Shown here in pieces: positions 14,799-23,941 of a DNA stretch of 64,000 nucleotides (its first letter is position 1; every line of letters starts with the position of its first letter). Under the pieces are notes generated by a model. It did not search any database, was not told where the DNA came from, and saw only the letters and a program-made list of their open reading frames with translations. A program made the position numbers and the translations under genes. This stretch comes from Bacteroidales bacterium. GTDB lineage: Bacteria > Bacteroidota > Bacteroidia > Bacteroidales > F082. The stretch spans positions 1 to 64,000 of the forward strand of contig JAFUAA010000010.1 in NCBI GenBank assembly GCA_017460915.1, in the 5' to 3' direction.

Positions 14799-17700
14799 AT
14801 GAAACACACGAGCATCATCATCGCAACCGTGGCCGTGGCCGCCTTGGGCCTGTTCGGCTTCAAAACCCCCTCAAACGACTATAAGGATATGTGGAAAAAA
14901 GTAAAGGAAAACCTCGAAAAGAACCTGCCGGAATCGGCTGAAAAAGAACTGGATGCCATCGAGAAACAGGCCTCGAAGGACAAAAACCAAACCCAACTGC
15001 TGAAGACCTGGCTCTATCGGCAGAAAATCTTCCAATTCACCATCGAGGAGGATGCCCAGCAGCATTTCATCCAATACGCCGAAGGGAAACTCGGGCAGCT
15101 GGACGCGGTGCACGACGCCCTCTTGCACGAGGAGCTGGCCAAGGCCTACGCCGATTATCTCTCGCAGAACGAATGGAGAATCAACGAGAACCTGCCCATC
15201 GAGGGCGGCGACCTCTCCAAGATTGAGATGAAATATTGGGACAAGGCGAGCTTCAAGACGCGCATCGACCAGCATTACGCCGAGGCCCTGAAGCCCGTCG
15301 ATGCCTTGAAAAAGGCTGAGACGGAGGCTTTCATGGTGCTGTATGAAAACGACAACAACAACAGCAAATACATCGAATACGAGGCTTCGCTCTTCGAGTT
15401 CATGTTCCACCGCGTGGCCAAGTATTATCAGGACGAGGCCAACGCCGACCAAACCGAAGGTGACACAGACAAGTGGTGGCTGCCCGCCAAGGAATTCGCG
15501 AAACTCGACCTCGGCACGAGCGACAACCCGCTCATCAAATGCCTGAAAATCTACCAGGAACTGATTGCGTACAACCTCAAGAACAACAACGAGGATGTGT
15601 TGATTTACAACGACTTCAAGCGTTTCGGCTTCGTCAATTCCATTCTCGACAAAGACGAAAGATACCAGGCGGCGATGAAAAACCTGAAGGCGCAGCACGA
15701 GAACAACCCGCTTTCGGCGGAAATCACTTCGATCATTGCGCGGAACATGATGAACCAATACGAAAACCACAGCGAAGACAGCACCTATTTCGACAACTAC
15801 AAGAAAGCCAAGCAATTGTGCGAACAAGCCATCGCCAAATTCCCCAAGTCGCAGGGCGCAAAGAACTGCCAAAACCTCATCAAACGCATCGAGGAGCCGC
15901 GCATCGACCTCAGCCTGAACTCCGTGCAACTGCCCAACGAAACCATTCCCGCCGTTTTGGCATACCGCAATGTGACCACACCTTATTATAAAATCATGAA
16001 GGTCAGCGAGAAAGACCTTGAAAAGTTGAACAGCCTGAACAAGGAAGATTTGCTGAAGGAACTGAATAAGAAAGTTGTCGTGGCCGAACAAGAACTCACG
16101 CTCTTCACCGAAACCGACTACCGCGAGCATAGCACTTTGATTGCCTTGCCCGCCTTGGAACGCGGTTTCTATTATCTGGTGGGCAACATCAGCAAAGACA
16201 ACAAGGACGAAGATAAGATGCTGGTGCTCAACTTCCAAGTCTCCAACCTCGGCTATATTATCGACCAAATGAATGAAAACCTGACTGTGGTGACCGTGGA
16301 CCGCAAAACGGGGAAAAGCGTGGAAGGCGTCACCGTGGAACTCTTTCGCCGCGAGTACGACTATAAGGCGCGCGAGTACAAGACCATCATTTTGGCAACA
16401 GTGAAATCCGACAAGAACGGCAAGGTCTTCTTGAACGACAAGGTGAAAGATCGCAACACGTTTTTCATCAATCTCCGCAAAGACGATGATGTGCTTCTGT
16501 CGAAAGGTGCTTTTCGTATCGGAACACCCTACCAAAACAATAGAGAGCAATATTCGACCACTTTGTTCACCGACCGCGCCATCTATCGTCCCGGTCAGAC
16601 CGTCTATTTCCAAGGCATCGTGAAGCGGACGCAAGGCGATGACCAAACCTTGGTGAACGGCTACAGCGAGAGGGTTTCCTTCCTTGACGCCAACTGGCAG
16701 GAAATCAGCTCGGCACAGTTCACCACCGACGAATACGGCTCGTTCAGCGGGTCGTTCGTCATCCCCACCGACCGACTGAACGGTGTGTTCCACCTCAACG
16801 CCAACAACGGCAGCACGACCATCCGCGTGGAGGAATACAAACGCCCGACTTTCGAGGTCAAGTTTGAGCACCCGAAGGAGCAATACAAACTCAACCAAGA
16901 AGTGACGGTGCACGGCGAAGTGAAGGCCTACGCCGGTTTCGGCTTGGACGATGTGGAATACACTTACCGCGTGGTGCGCAAGACCTCGTTCCCGTGGCGT
17001 TGCTGGTGGTGGTGGTACCCGCCCGTCGAGGACGAGCAAATCACCTACGGCAAGGCCCGCACCGACGAGAGCGGCAAGTTCGCTGTCACCTTCAACCTGA
17101 AGCCTTCGCTGAGCATTGTGCCTGAAAAACAGCCCGTCTTCACCTACGAAATCGAGGTGACCGCCACGAGCAAGCAAGGCGAGACGCACAGCGACACCTA
17201 CAGCATCCGCGCCGGCTACAACGAAATCGCCATCAGCACCGACCTACCTTCCGAAGTCGAGAAATCGGAGATCGGGAACTACAACATCAGCGTGAGCAAC
17301 CTCAGTTGGCAGCCCGCCAAGAGCCACGTTTCGCGCAAGATTTACCGCATCGAAAACAACGAAAAAATCAACTATTTCGAGGCGATGCACAATAGCCAGA
17401 ATTTTGACCGTCAGCTACTTACCGATGAGGAAGTCGAAAGATTGTTCCCACAATGGAGTTTCTATGACAGTCCGGTCGTTGAGCCTGTCGAAACGCCGGC
17501 CCTTCGACAAGTTCAGGGGCCTCAAAAAACCTTGGTTTTTGAAGATGAAATCACGGTAGACGACAAAGCGAAGTTCTTGGAAGGCAAGACCTTGCAACCT
17601 GGAAAATACATCGTGGAACTCAAGAGCCTCGACGACCCGTTAGCGGTGACGACAAAAGATTTCACCATTTACGAAAAGGATTCCAAGCAATTGCCCTTCA

Positions 17701-20700
17701 CCACGATGGAATGGAACCATCTGGACAAATCGACGGCTCATCCTGGCGACGAAATCCAACTCAGCCTTGGCACGTCTGCCAAGGATGTGGAGGTTTGGGT
17801 GCAGTTGCTCCACGGCGACGAAATCCGTTTGGACAAGAAACTCACCCTGAACAACGCCGTGCAGACCTTCAAATATAAGGTGACCGAGCAAGACCGTGGC
17901 GGTCTCTGTTGGCGCTATGTCTTCGTCAAGGAAAACACCGTCAATAGGGAAACTTTGTGTGTTTCGGTGCCCTTCGACAACTATGATTTGAACGTGAAAC
18001 TCGCCACCCTGCGTGACAAACTCTCGCCTGGTGCCGAAGAAACTTGGGAGGTGACCGTCCGCGACTACAAGGACAAGCCTTTGGAAGCCGCATTGTTGGC
18101 TGGGATGTATGACGCTTCATTGGATGAGTTTGCCCGTAATTATTGGTGGTTCAATATGTCGCCTTCAACTGTGAGAAGTGTCAATTTCTTTGGTTGCGAT
18201 GATGGTATCCTTTTCACTTCATCGTGCACATATACAGGCTCTTTCAGTTTCGCCGAACTCTTCAACTTCAGCCTGCCCTCCGATGCTCCTTTCTTCGATT
18301 TCGGGTATTATTACGGCAGACGGATGTATAAAGGTCTCGGAGCCGGCCGTGTGATGTATGACATGGTGGAAGAAGCAGCCATGCCGATGGCCTTGTCTGA
18401 AGAAACAACGATGGCTAGAAACGTAGCGGTTGAAACGGCTAATGAAGAAATGGTTGAAATATCGAAACAAGAAGGCATTTATCCTTATGAAGCAGGAGGT
18501 CAAGACCAAAAGCCTGCCGAATCCGCCGAGCCCACCCTCCGCGAGAATTTCAACGAAACCGCCTTCTTCTTCCCTCAACTGCGTACCAACGCCGACGGCA
18601 GCGCGACCTTCAGCTTCACGATGCCCGACGCCCTCACGCGCTGGCGCCTGATGCTGCTGGCCTACTCGAAAGACCGCAAGACGGGCAGCAATAGTTACAC
18701 TTTCACTTCCTCCAAACCCGTGATGATTATGGCCGACATGCCGCGCTATATGTACGACACCGATACGCTGTGGTTCGTGGCCAACGTCATCAACACGGGC
18801 GATGAGGCTGTCACTCCCAAGGCGAAAATCGAAATCTTCGATGCCGCCACGATGAAACCTGTCAACCTGTTGGCTTCCAATGCTTTGGTTTCGATGGAAC
18901 AAATCATGCCGGGTCGCAGCACGGAAGTGCGCTGGAAGGTGGCCGCAAAATACGATTTGAGCCTCTTGGCCTTCCGCTTCACAGCCTACGCAGGCGAGTT
19001 CAGCGATGCCGAACAGCACCTCCTGCCCGTGCTGAGCAGCGAAATCTTCATGACGCAAACCCTGCCCATCACCGTGAAGGCCGAGACCGAAAAGACCTTC
19101 GACTTCGAGGCCATCGCCAACCCCGACAGCCACGAGCGCGACTACAGCCTCACTCTGAACTTCAGCACCAACCCCGTTTGGTACGCCGTTCAAGCCTTGC
19201 CTTACTTGGCCAACATCAGCACCGACCGTGCCGAGACCGCCTTCTATGTGTTCTACGCCAACACGCTCTCGTCCTACATCGCCGACCACATCCCGAACTT
19301 GCTGGCTTATATCAAGAAATGGCAAATCGAGACGCCCGATGCCCTGCTCTCGCAACTCGAAAAGGACCAGGACCTGAAAGCCATCATGCTGCAAGAAACG
19401 CCGTGGGTGCTCGAAGCCAAGAGCGAGACCGAACAACGCAGCCGCATCGCCACCTTGTTTGAGGTGAACACCCTTCGCGGTCAACAAACCCGCGCCTTGA
19501 ACCTCATCCAGCAGAAGCAAAAACACAACGGCGGCTGGCCTTGGATGGACGGCATGCCCGAAAGTCCCTATATCACGACCTACATCCTGACGGGCTTCGG
19601 CAAGTTGCAGAAGATGGGCGCATGGTCGTCGCTGAGCGAGGCCGACCAAAACACGGCGCAGCAGATTTGCGACAAGGCCGTCCGTTTCCTCGAATATTCG
19701 GTGGCCGAGAACTACCGCGAGATGAAACGCCTCAGCAAGGGCAAGGACTGGCCCATCGGCTCCACCACCTTGGCCGAACTCTACGCCTTGAGTTTCTTCA
19801 AGGAGCAGAACTCCGACAAGGACTTCGCCACGGCCAAGAAATACTACCTCGGCAGCCTCGACAAGGAGTGGACCTCGTTCAACTTCAACCAACGCTCGAA
19901 GGCCTCGGTGCTGCTGTACCGCTCAGGCAACGAGAAGACCGCCAAACTGATGATTCAGAGCTTCAAGGAATGCGCCCAGAAGAACGACGACATCGGGATG
20001 TACTGGTCGAAGAAATACTTCTCGTTCGAGTCGCACATCGCCACGCACGCCAACATTATGGCGGCCTTCGCCGAAATCGACCAGGACGAGGAGATGATTG
20101 ACCAACTGCGCGTGTGGCTGCTCACCCAGAAACAGACCAACAAATGGGAAAACTCCGCTTCCACCGCCGATGCCATCTACGCCCTGTTGATGCGCGGCAG
20201 CGACTGGTTCGCCGAAGGCAAGGAAGTGACAATGCGCTTCGGCAACACACCTATTAATACTGAAGGCGGCGTGGCCGGCACGGGCTTCATCCAACGACGC
20301 TGGAACGCCAACGAAGTGACCCTGGACATGAACCAACTGACCGTCAACAACCCGACCAACCACTTGGTGTGGGGCGGCCTGTTCCGCCAGTATTTCGTCC
20401 CGATTGACGAGGTGAAGAGCGATGAGTCGGGCTTCACCATCAAGCGCGAGTTGTTTGTGGAGACGGTTGACGACAGCGGGAAGAAACTCGTTCCCGTCGG
20501 AAAACAGGCCTTGAAGGTCGGCGACAAGGTGACCGTGAAAATCACCTTCACGAACCAGCAAGACATGAGTTTCGTCTTCGTGAAAGACCTGCGCGCCGCC
20601 GGTTTCGAGCCGATGGAGCAAATCTCGCATTACGAGTACAACGACCGCATGAGCTATTACCAGTCGAACACCGACACCGACATGGAGTTCTTCATTGAGC

Positions 20701-20849
20701 ATTTGCCCAAGGGCACGCACCAACTGGAATACAGCATGTTCGTGACCAAGGAAGGCAACCTGAGCAATGGCTACGCCCTCATCCAGTGCCAGTATGTGCC
20801 GGAGTTCAGCGCGTATTCCGATGGAATGCGGGTGAAGGTTGTGGAATAA
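14799..20849 (+). CDS. Giant alpha-2-macroglobulin family protein (MG/A2M domains), no thioester
   Basis: 2016 residues starting at MKHTSIIIATVAVAALGLFG, a signal peptide without a lipobox. The upstream in-frame extension (to 14118) runs through the polyprenyl synthase gene and is rejected. A helical N-terminal region (about 25-400) precedes macroglobulin domains; an MG2-type FTDRAIYRPGQTVYFQG lies near residue 590. The A2M domain is near 1250-1350 (NETAFFFPQL and DALTRWRLMLLAYSKD). A helical TED-like region follows (from about 1555, KHNGGWPWMDG), but the GCGEQ thioester is absent, as in many Bacteroidota members. Likely a cell-envelope protease trap or structural protein; inferred. Residues about 892-910 come from a dispersed repeat. 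A WRCWWWWYPP cluster occurs near 732. Confidence 0.88.
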   Translation: MKHTSIIIATVAVAALGLFGFKTPSNDYKDMWKKVKENLEKNLPESAEKELDAIEKQASKDKNQTQLLKTWLYRQKIFQFTIEEDAQQHFIQYAEGKLGQLDAVHDALLHEELAKAYADYLSQNEWRINENLPIEGGDLSKIEMKYWDKASFKTRIDQHYAEALKPVDALKKAETEAFMVLYENDNNNSKYIEYEASLFEFMFHRVAKYYQDEANADQTEGDTDKWWLPAKEFAKLDLGTSDNPLIKCLKIYQELIAYNLKNNNEDVLIYNDFKRFGFVNSILDKDERYQAAMKNLKAQHENNPLSAEITSIIARNMMNQYENHSEDSTYFDNYKKAKQLCEQAIAKFPKSQGAKNCQNLIKRIEEPRIDLSLNSVQLPNETIPAVLAYRNVTTPYYKIMKVSEKDLEKLNSLNKEDLLKELNKKVVVAEQELTLFTETDYREHSTLIALPALERGFYYLVGNISKDNKDEDKMLVLNFQVSNLGYIIDQMNENLTVVTVDRKTGKSVEGVTVELFRREYDYKAREYKTIILATVKSDKNGKVFLNDKVKDRNTFFINLRKDDDVLLSKGAFRIGTPYQNNREQYSTTLFTDRAIYRPGQTVYFQGIVKRTQGDDQTLVNGYSERVSFLDANWQEISSAQFTTDEYGSFSGSFVIPTDRLNGVFHLNANNGSTTIRVEEYKRPTFEVKFEHPKEQYKLNQEVTVHGEVKAYAGFGLDDVEYTYRVVRKTSFPWRCWWWWYPPVEDEQITYGKARTDESGKFAVTFNLKPSLSIVPEKQPVFTYEIEVTATSKQGETHSDTYSIRAGYNEIAISTDLPSEVEKSEIGNYNISVSNLSWQPAKSHVSRKIYRIENNEKINYFEAMHNSQNFDRQLLTDEEVERLFPQWSFYDSPVVEPVETPALRQVQGPQKTLVFEDEITVDDKAKFLEGKTLQPGKYIVELKSLDDPLAVTTKDFTIYEKDSKQLPFTTMEWNHLDKSTAHPGDEIQLSLGTSAKDVEVWVQLLHGDEIRLDKKLTLNNAVQTFKYKVTEQDRGGLCWRYVFVKENTVNRETLCVSVPFDNYDLNVKLATLRDKLSPGAEETWEVTVRDYKDKPLEAALLAGMYDASLDEFARNYWWFNMSPSTVRSVNFFGCDDGILFTSSCTYTGSFSFAELFNFSLPSDAPFFDFGYYYGRRMYKGLGAGRVMYDMVEEAAMPMALSEETTMARNVAVETANEEMVEISKQEGIYPYEAGGQDQKPAESAEPTLRENFNETAFFFPQLRTNADGSATFSFTMPDALTRWRLMLLAYSKDRKTGSNSYTFTSSKPVMIMADMPRYMYDTDTLWFVANVINTGDEAVTPKAKIEIFDAATMKPVNLLASNALVSMEQIMPGRSTEVRWKVAAKYDLSLLAFRFTAYAGEFSDAEQHLLPVLSSEIFMTQTLPITVKAETEKTFDFEAIANPDSHERDYSLTLNFSTNPVWYAVQALPYLANISTDRAETAFYVFYANTLSSYIADHIPNLLAYIKKWQIETPDALLSQLEKDQDLKAIMLQETPWVLEAKSETEQRSRIATLFEVNTLRGQQTRALNLIQQKQKHNGGWPWMDGMPESPYITTYILTGFGKLQKMGAWSSLSEADQNTAQQICDKAVRFLEYSVAENYREMKRLSKGKDWPIGSTTLAELYALSFFKEQNSDKDFATAKKYYLGSLDKEWTSFNFNQRSKASVLLYRSGNEKTAKLMIQSFKECAQKNDDIGMYWSKKYFSFESHIATHANIMAAFAEIDQDEEMIDQLRVWLLTQKQTNKWENSASTADAIYALLMRGSDWFAEGKEVTMRFGNTPINTEGGVAGTGFIQRRWNANEVTLDMNQLTVNNPTNHLVWGGLFRQYFVPIDEVKSDESGFTIKRELFVETVDDSGKKLVPVGKQALKVGDKVTVKITFTNQQDMSFVFVKDLRAAGFEPMEQISHYEYNDRMSYYQSNTDTDMEFFIEHLPKGTHQLEYSMFVTKEGNLSNGYALIQCQYVPEFSAYSDGMRVKVVE
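17476..17520. repeat. TTCGACA-type inverted repeat inserted in frame in the A2M gene
   Basis: Arms TTGAGCCTGTCGAA (17479-17492) and TTCGACAAGTTCAG (17503-17516). Translated it gives PVVEPVETPALRQVQGP, the peptide signature such repeats produce when read in this frame. Partial copies occur at 31861 and 49713. Confidence 0.85.
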
Positions 20850-20875
20850 TCCTCAAAAAACCTATTTACGGTGTA

Positions 20876-20916
20876 TTATATGGATAGAATTACCGTATAG
20901 AGCCCCGTAACTCATT
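20876..20916 (+). repeat. Left 41-bp direct repeat bracketing the DUF234-type ATPase gene
   Basis: Begins TTATATGGATAGAATTACCG and ends CCCCGTAACTCATT. It matches 22461-22501 at 40 of 41 positions. Its TTACCGTATAGAGCCCCGTA arm (from 20890) pairs with GTTATGGGGCTTTATACGG (from 20927) to give a 22-bp stem with two mismatches, placed just upstream of the gene's minus-7 box. Confidence 0.9.
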
Positions 20917-20948
20917 TTTTTTTGGCGTTATGGGGCTTTATACGGTAA
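20890..20948. promoter_or_regulatory. Large hairpin upstream of the ATPase-nuclease gene
   Basis: 22-base arms 20890-20911 and 20927-20948 around a T-rich loop, ending eight bases before the minus-7 box. It could be an operator, a terminator for the A2M transcript or an element end; the sequence does not decide. Confidence 0.6.
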
Positions 20949-20955
20949 AAATGTA

Positions 20956-20963
20956 TATTTTTG
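20956..20963 (+). promoter_or_regulatory. minus-7 box for the ATPase-nuclease gene
   Basis: TATTTTTG, 25 bases before the ATG at 20988. Confidence 0.55.
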
Positions 20964-20987
20964 CCTCGAAAACAAAAACAATGCGTC

Positions 20988-22433
20988 ATGTTAATCGGAA
21001 GGAAAAAGGAACAAGCCGTTTTGCGTAACCTATTGGAGAAGGAGGAGTCCCAGTTTTGTGCTGTGTATGGTCGTCGGCGTGTGGGCAAGACCTACCTCAT
21101 CCGCGAGACCTTCAACTATCAGTTCGCCTTTCAGCACACGGGTTTTGCCAAGGCGTCATTATCGAAGCAGTTGGCGGGATTCCGCGACTCTTTGCAACAC
21201 GCCAGTGGCAAGCGTTGGCGCAAACCACGCTCATGGATGGAGGCCTTCGGGATGCTGGAAGAAGTGCTGGCTGAAAAGACGGAACGGAAGAAAGTGGTGT
21301 TTTTGGACGAATTGTCGTGGATGGACACGCCCAAGTCCAACTTTGTCAGTGCGTTGGAGCATTTTTGGAACAGTTGGGCCACCGCCCGTCGTGAAAAGGA
21401 CATCGTTTTAATCGTTTGCGGCAGCAGCAGTTCGTGGATCACGAAGAAAATCTTCCGCAATCGCGGCGGCCTGCACAACCGTTTGACGGAGCGCATCCAT
21501 CTTGCCCCGTTTTGTCTTGCGGAATGTGAACGTTATGCCGAGGTTGCCGGACTCAATATGTCGCGCAAGGAAATCACCGAGGCTTATATGGTGCTTGGGG
21601 GCGTGCCGTATTACTGGAGCTTGCTCGAACGAGAATACAGTTTGGCGCAAAATGTTGACAGACTGTTTTTTGACTCCGAAGGCAAGCTGCGTAACGAGTT
21701 TGGTGATTTGTACGCCTCGCTTTTCGAGAACACTCAGCCTTATCTTGCAATCGTGGAGGCTTTGGGCGAGAAAAAGATAGGTATGACCCGCCTTGAACTG
21801 GAGACCACTTTGGAAAAGACGAGTAGCGGCACGCTGACCAAACGCTTGGAAGACCTGGAACTGAGTGGTTTCATACGCCGTTATGCGTGTATCGGGAAAC
21901 GCGAGCGAGATGTCCTCTATCAGTTGATAGATCCTTTCACCTTGTTTTATTTTAGCTTCATGAAGGACAACAGAAGTGCAGACGAGCATTATTGGAGTGC
22001 CAAGTTGGAATCGCCGGTTCACAACACTTGGGCGGGACTGGCTTTCGAACGGGTTTGCCTATGGCATGTGCCGCAAATCAAGCAGGCATTGGGCATTGCG
22101 GGGGTGTCGAGTCAGGTGTATTCGTGGACTTATCGGCCAAAAACCGAGCCAGCCGAAGCCGAGGAAAAAGAGGAGGGCGCCCAAATCGACTTGTTGATCG
22201 ACCGCAACGACAAAGTCATCAACCTGTGCGAAATGAAATATGCCGACACTGATTTTCAGCTGTCGGCTCATGAAGAGGAGCGTATCCGCCATCGCAGAAG
22301 CAAGTTCGTTGAAATCACCAAGACCCGGAAAGCGGTTCACATCACCTTGGTGACCACCTACGGCCTGAAACGCACCGCTCATGCGGGAATCGTCCAGCAA
22401 GTGGTGTCCATGGAAGATTTGTTCAAGGATTAG
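20988..22433 (+). CDS. DUF234-type AAA ATPase with C-terminal PD-(D/E)XK nuclease-like domain
   Basis: 481 residues. Walker A GRRRVGKT (28-35), Walker B VVFLDELSW (Asp107, Glu108), a sensor-like VLIVCGSSSSW, then a winged-helix-like middle (about 265-310) and a C-terminal nuclease-like fold with IDLLIDR (Asp401) and CEMKYAD (Glu415, Lys417), the D...ExK pattern of PD-(D/E)XK enzymes. These archaeal-style ATPases are numerous in Bacteroidales, and their role is not established. The gene is bracketed by 41-bp direct repeats (20876, 22461), each able to form hairpins, so gene plus repeats look like one cassette between the A2M and phosphoesterase genes. Start chosen at 20988 after the minus-7 box. 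Confidence 0.82.
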   Translation: MLIGRKKEQAVLRNLLEKEESQFCAVYGRRRVGKTYLIRETFNYQFAFQHTGFAKASLSKQLAGFRDSLQHASGKRWRKPRSWMEAFGMLEEVLAEKTERKKVVFLDELSWMDTPKSNFVSALEHFWNSWATARREKDIVLIVCGSSSSWITKKIFRNRGGLHNRLTERIHLAPFCLAECERYAEVAGLNMSRKEITEAYMVLGGVPYYWSLLEREYSLAQNVDRLFFDSEGKLRNEFGDLYASLFENTQPYLAIVEALGEKKIGMTRLELETTLEKTSSGTLTKRLEDLELSGFIRRYACIGKRERDVLYQLIDPFTLFYFSFMKDNRSADEHYWSAKLESPVHNTWAGLAFERVCLWHVPQIKQALGIAGVSSQVYSWTYRPKTEPAEAEEKEEGAQIDLLIDRNDKVINLCEMKYADTDFQLSAHEEERIRHRRSKFVEITKTRKAVHITLVTTYGLKRTAHAGIVQQVVSMEDLFKD

Positions 22434-22460
22434 GAAGTAAAAAAATAGACTTACGGGGCT

Positions 22461-22501
22461 TTATATAGATAGAATTACCGTATAGAGCCCCGTAACTCAT
22501 T
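22461..22501 (+). repeat. Right 41-bp direct repeat bracketing the ATPase gene
   Basis: Same orientation as 20876-20916, with a single A/G difference. It is flanked on the left by CTTACGGGGCTTTATA and on the right by ACTTACGGGGAGCTATACTG, so the central TTACCGTATAGAGCCCCGTA can pair with either side. Confidence 0.9.
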
Positions 22502-22538
22502 GTTTTTATATACTTACGGGGAGCTATACTGTAATTTG

Positions 22539-23840
22539 TTAGTCTTTCACTAGTTTCAAAACTTGTTTCCATCCTCCGCCATGCGCTATGCGGAGCAGAT
22601 AAAACCCTTTCGTAACCTCATGTAAAGGAAACTCAATTTGTTGGGAACCTGCACTTAGCCAATGGGTTTCGCGCAAGACCAGTTGCCCTTGCAGCGAATA
22701 CAATTCGCATTGGATTTCGCCGTCCGATGGATTGAAAAAATGCAAGCGGGCGAAGTCGGTGGCGGGATTGGGGGCGACAGTGGCTCGCAAAGCCTGTCCC
22801 TCGTTCTCATCCACACCAAGAGGGGCATCCACGGCGATTTTCATCGTCACAGGAAGGTGGTCGGAGGCATCGAAGAGGGCTTCGGCGATTTCGGCTGACA
22901 CGGCATCGTTGCCGTTTTGGTCGATGCTTTGGTTGAAGTGACGACCATCGTTACCCACGGCATGGTAGGAGCCTTGCACATAACGCAAATGGTTGTAGCT
23001 GAACGCGATTTCATCGGCCATGAGAATGAAGTCGAAGCGGTCGTCCAGGCCGCCCGAGGAGAAGCATTCGTTGGAATAGCTCCTCGTCGATTGCGTATGG
23101 AACTGCTTGAACTGACTGTTGTTGTTCCATTCGCCCACACCGCCCACCGAGGCCAAGGGGTCGATGAAGCAGATGCTGGGATTGCTGTAGGTTTGCGTGA
23201 GCAGCCGATAGCCCGTCTCGCTGGCGCCATACATATTGAAGTCGCCCATAATCAGCACATTGTCGGTAGGATAGTGCTGGTTGACGTAATCCATGGCGGT
23301 CTGCATCAGGGCTCTTCGGTTCGCCTCGTAGCCTTGTCCCGCCTTGGGGTGCGCCACGATGCACACCAACTTGATGGTGTCGCCGACGGTCAGGCTGGGC
23401 GTTTTCAGGTAAAGCTCATAGATGTCGGTGTCGCGCGGATTAGTGCGCAAGGCCACATGTTTTCTCAATCCCATTTTGCGTGAATCGAAGAAGATGTGGT
23501 TGATGATGTTGCTGCCCGCATAATTAATGATGTTGTCCGATTGCCAATAGTCGGCCCCATTAATGTTCAAATTGTGGCGCAAAAAGTCGGTCAGTAATTG
23601 TTGTGTGGCGCCAAATTCGCAAACGGTGAAGATGTCGGGCTGCACAAGATCCTTGATGAGGCGGATGCATTCGTCCTTGCGTTGCGTGTTGTTGTTGGTC
23701 TCGTAACAGTCGGCGAAACCGCTTTGGTAGTTGCCGTATTCCAGCAAGTTATATTGCATCACGGTGAGGGTGTCCTGGGCCTTGGAAAAAGTGGCCGTAC
23801 ATAGCAAAAAGAGTGTGAAAAACAGCGTTTTTTTGTTCAT
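22539..23840 (-). CDS. Secreted endonuclease/exonuclease/phosphatase-family protein with T9SS sorting domain
   Basis: 433 residues from MNKKTLFFTLFLLCTATFSKAQ (Sec signal peptide, starting at 23840; the longer frame adds noncoding leader). The EEP fold is indicated by VMQYNLLEYGN, IFTVCEFG, VAHPKAG, LIMGDFNMYG and the closing SDHLPV, which carry the metal and catalytic Asn/Asp/His residues of the DNase I-like family. The last 80 or so residues (VAPNPATDFARLHFF, then YSLQGQLVLRE and GFYLLRI) are a typical type A C-terminal signal for T9SS. It is probably a cell-surface or secreted nuclease or phosphodiesterase. porZ at 43 kb supports a working T9SS. Confidence 0.85.
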   Translation of the reverse strand: MNKKTLFFTLFLLCTATFSKAQDTLTVMQYNLLEYGNYQSGFADCYETNNNTQRKDECIRLIKDLVQPDIFTVCEFGATQQLLTDFLRHNLNINGADYWQSDNIINYAGSNIINHIFFDSRKMGLRKHVALRTNPRDTDIYELYLKTPSLTVGDTIKLVCIVAHPKAGQGYEANRRALMQTAMDYVNQHYPTDNVLIMGDFNMYGASETGYRLLTQTYSNPSICFIDPLASVGGVGEWNNNSQFKQFHTQSTRSYSNECFSSGGLDDRFDFILMADEIAFSYNHLRYVQGSYHAVGNDGRHFNQSIDQNGNDAVSAEIAEALFDASDHLPVTMKIAVDAPLGVDENEGQALRATVAPNPATDFARLHFFNPSDGEIQCELYSLQGQLVLRETHWLSAGSQQIEFPLHEVTKGFYLLRIAHGGGWKQVLKLVKD

Positions 23841-23859
23841 TTTGTTGTGTTTTAGGCAG

Positions 23860-23867
23860 CAAAAGTA
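23860..23867 (-). promoter_or_regulatory. minus-7 box for the secreted EEP gene
   Basis: CAAAAGTA on the plus strand, 19 bases before the ATG at 23840. Confidence 0.5.
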
Positions 23868-23919
23868 AAAATTTTGGTGTGATATTTGTTGCTTCGTCCC
23901 TCGCGATGACAAATTTTAT

Positions 23920-23927
23920 TATTTTTG
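23920..23927 (+). promoter_or_regulatory. minus-7 box for the lipoprotein pair
   Basis: TATTTTTG, 14 bases before the ATG at 23942. Confidence 0.5.
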
Positions 23928-23941
23928 CCACCCAAATCGTT

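Noticed and set aside
14871..17189. A 772-codon minus-strand open frame inside the A2M gene
   Set aside because: Its translation is low-complexity (V/H/F/D-rich) as expected for the antisense of a codon-biased gene; the plus strand has recognisable domains. The same applies to other long antisense frames in mutA, mutB and porZ.
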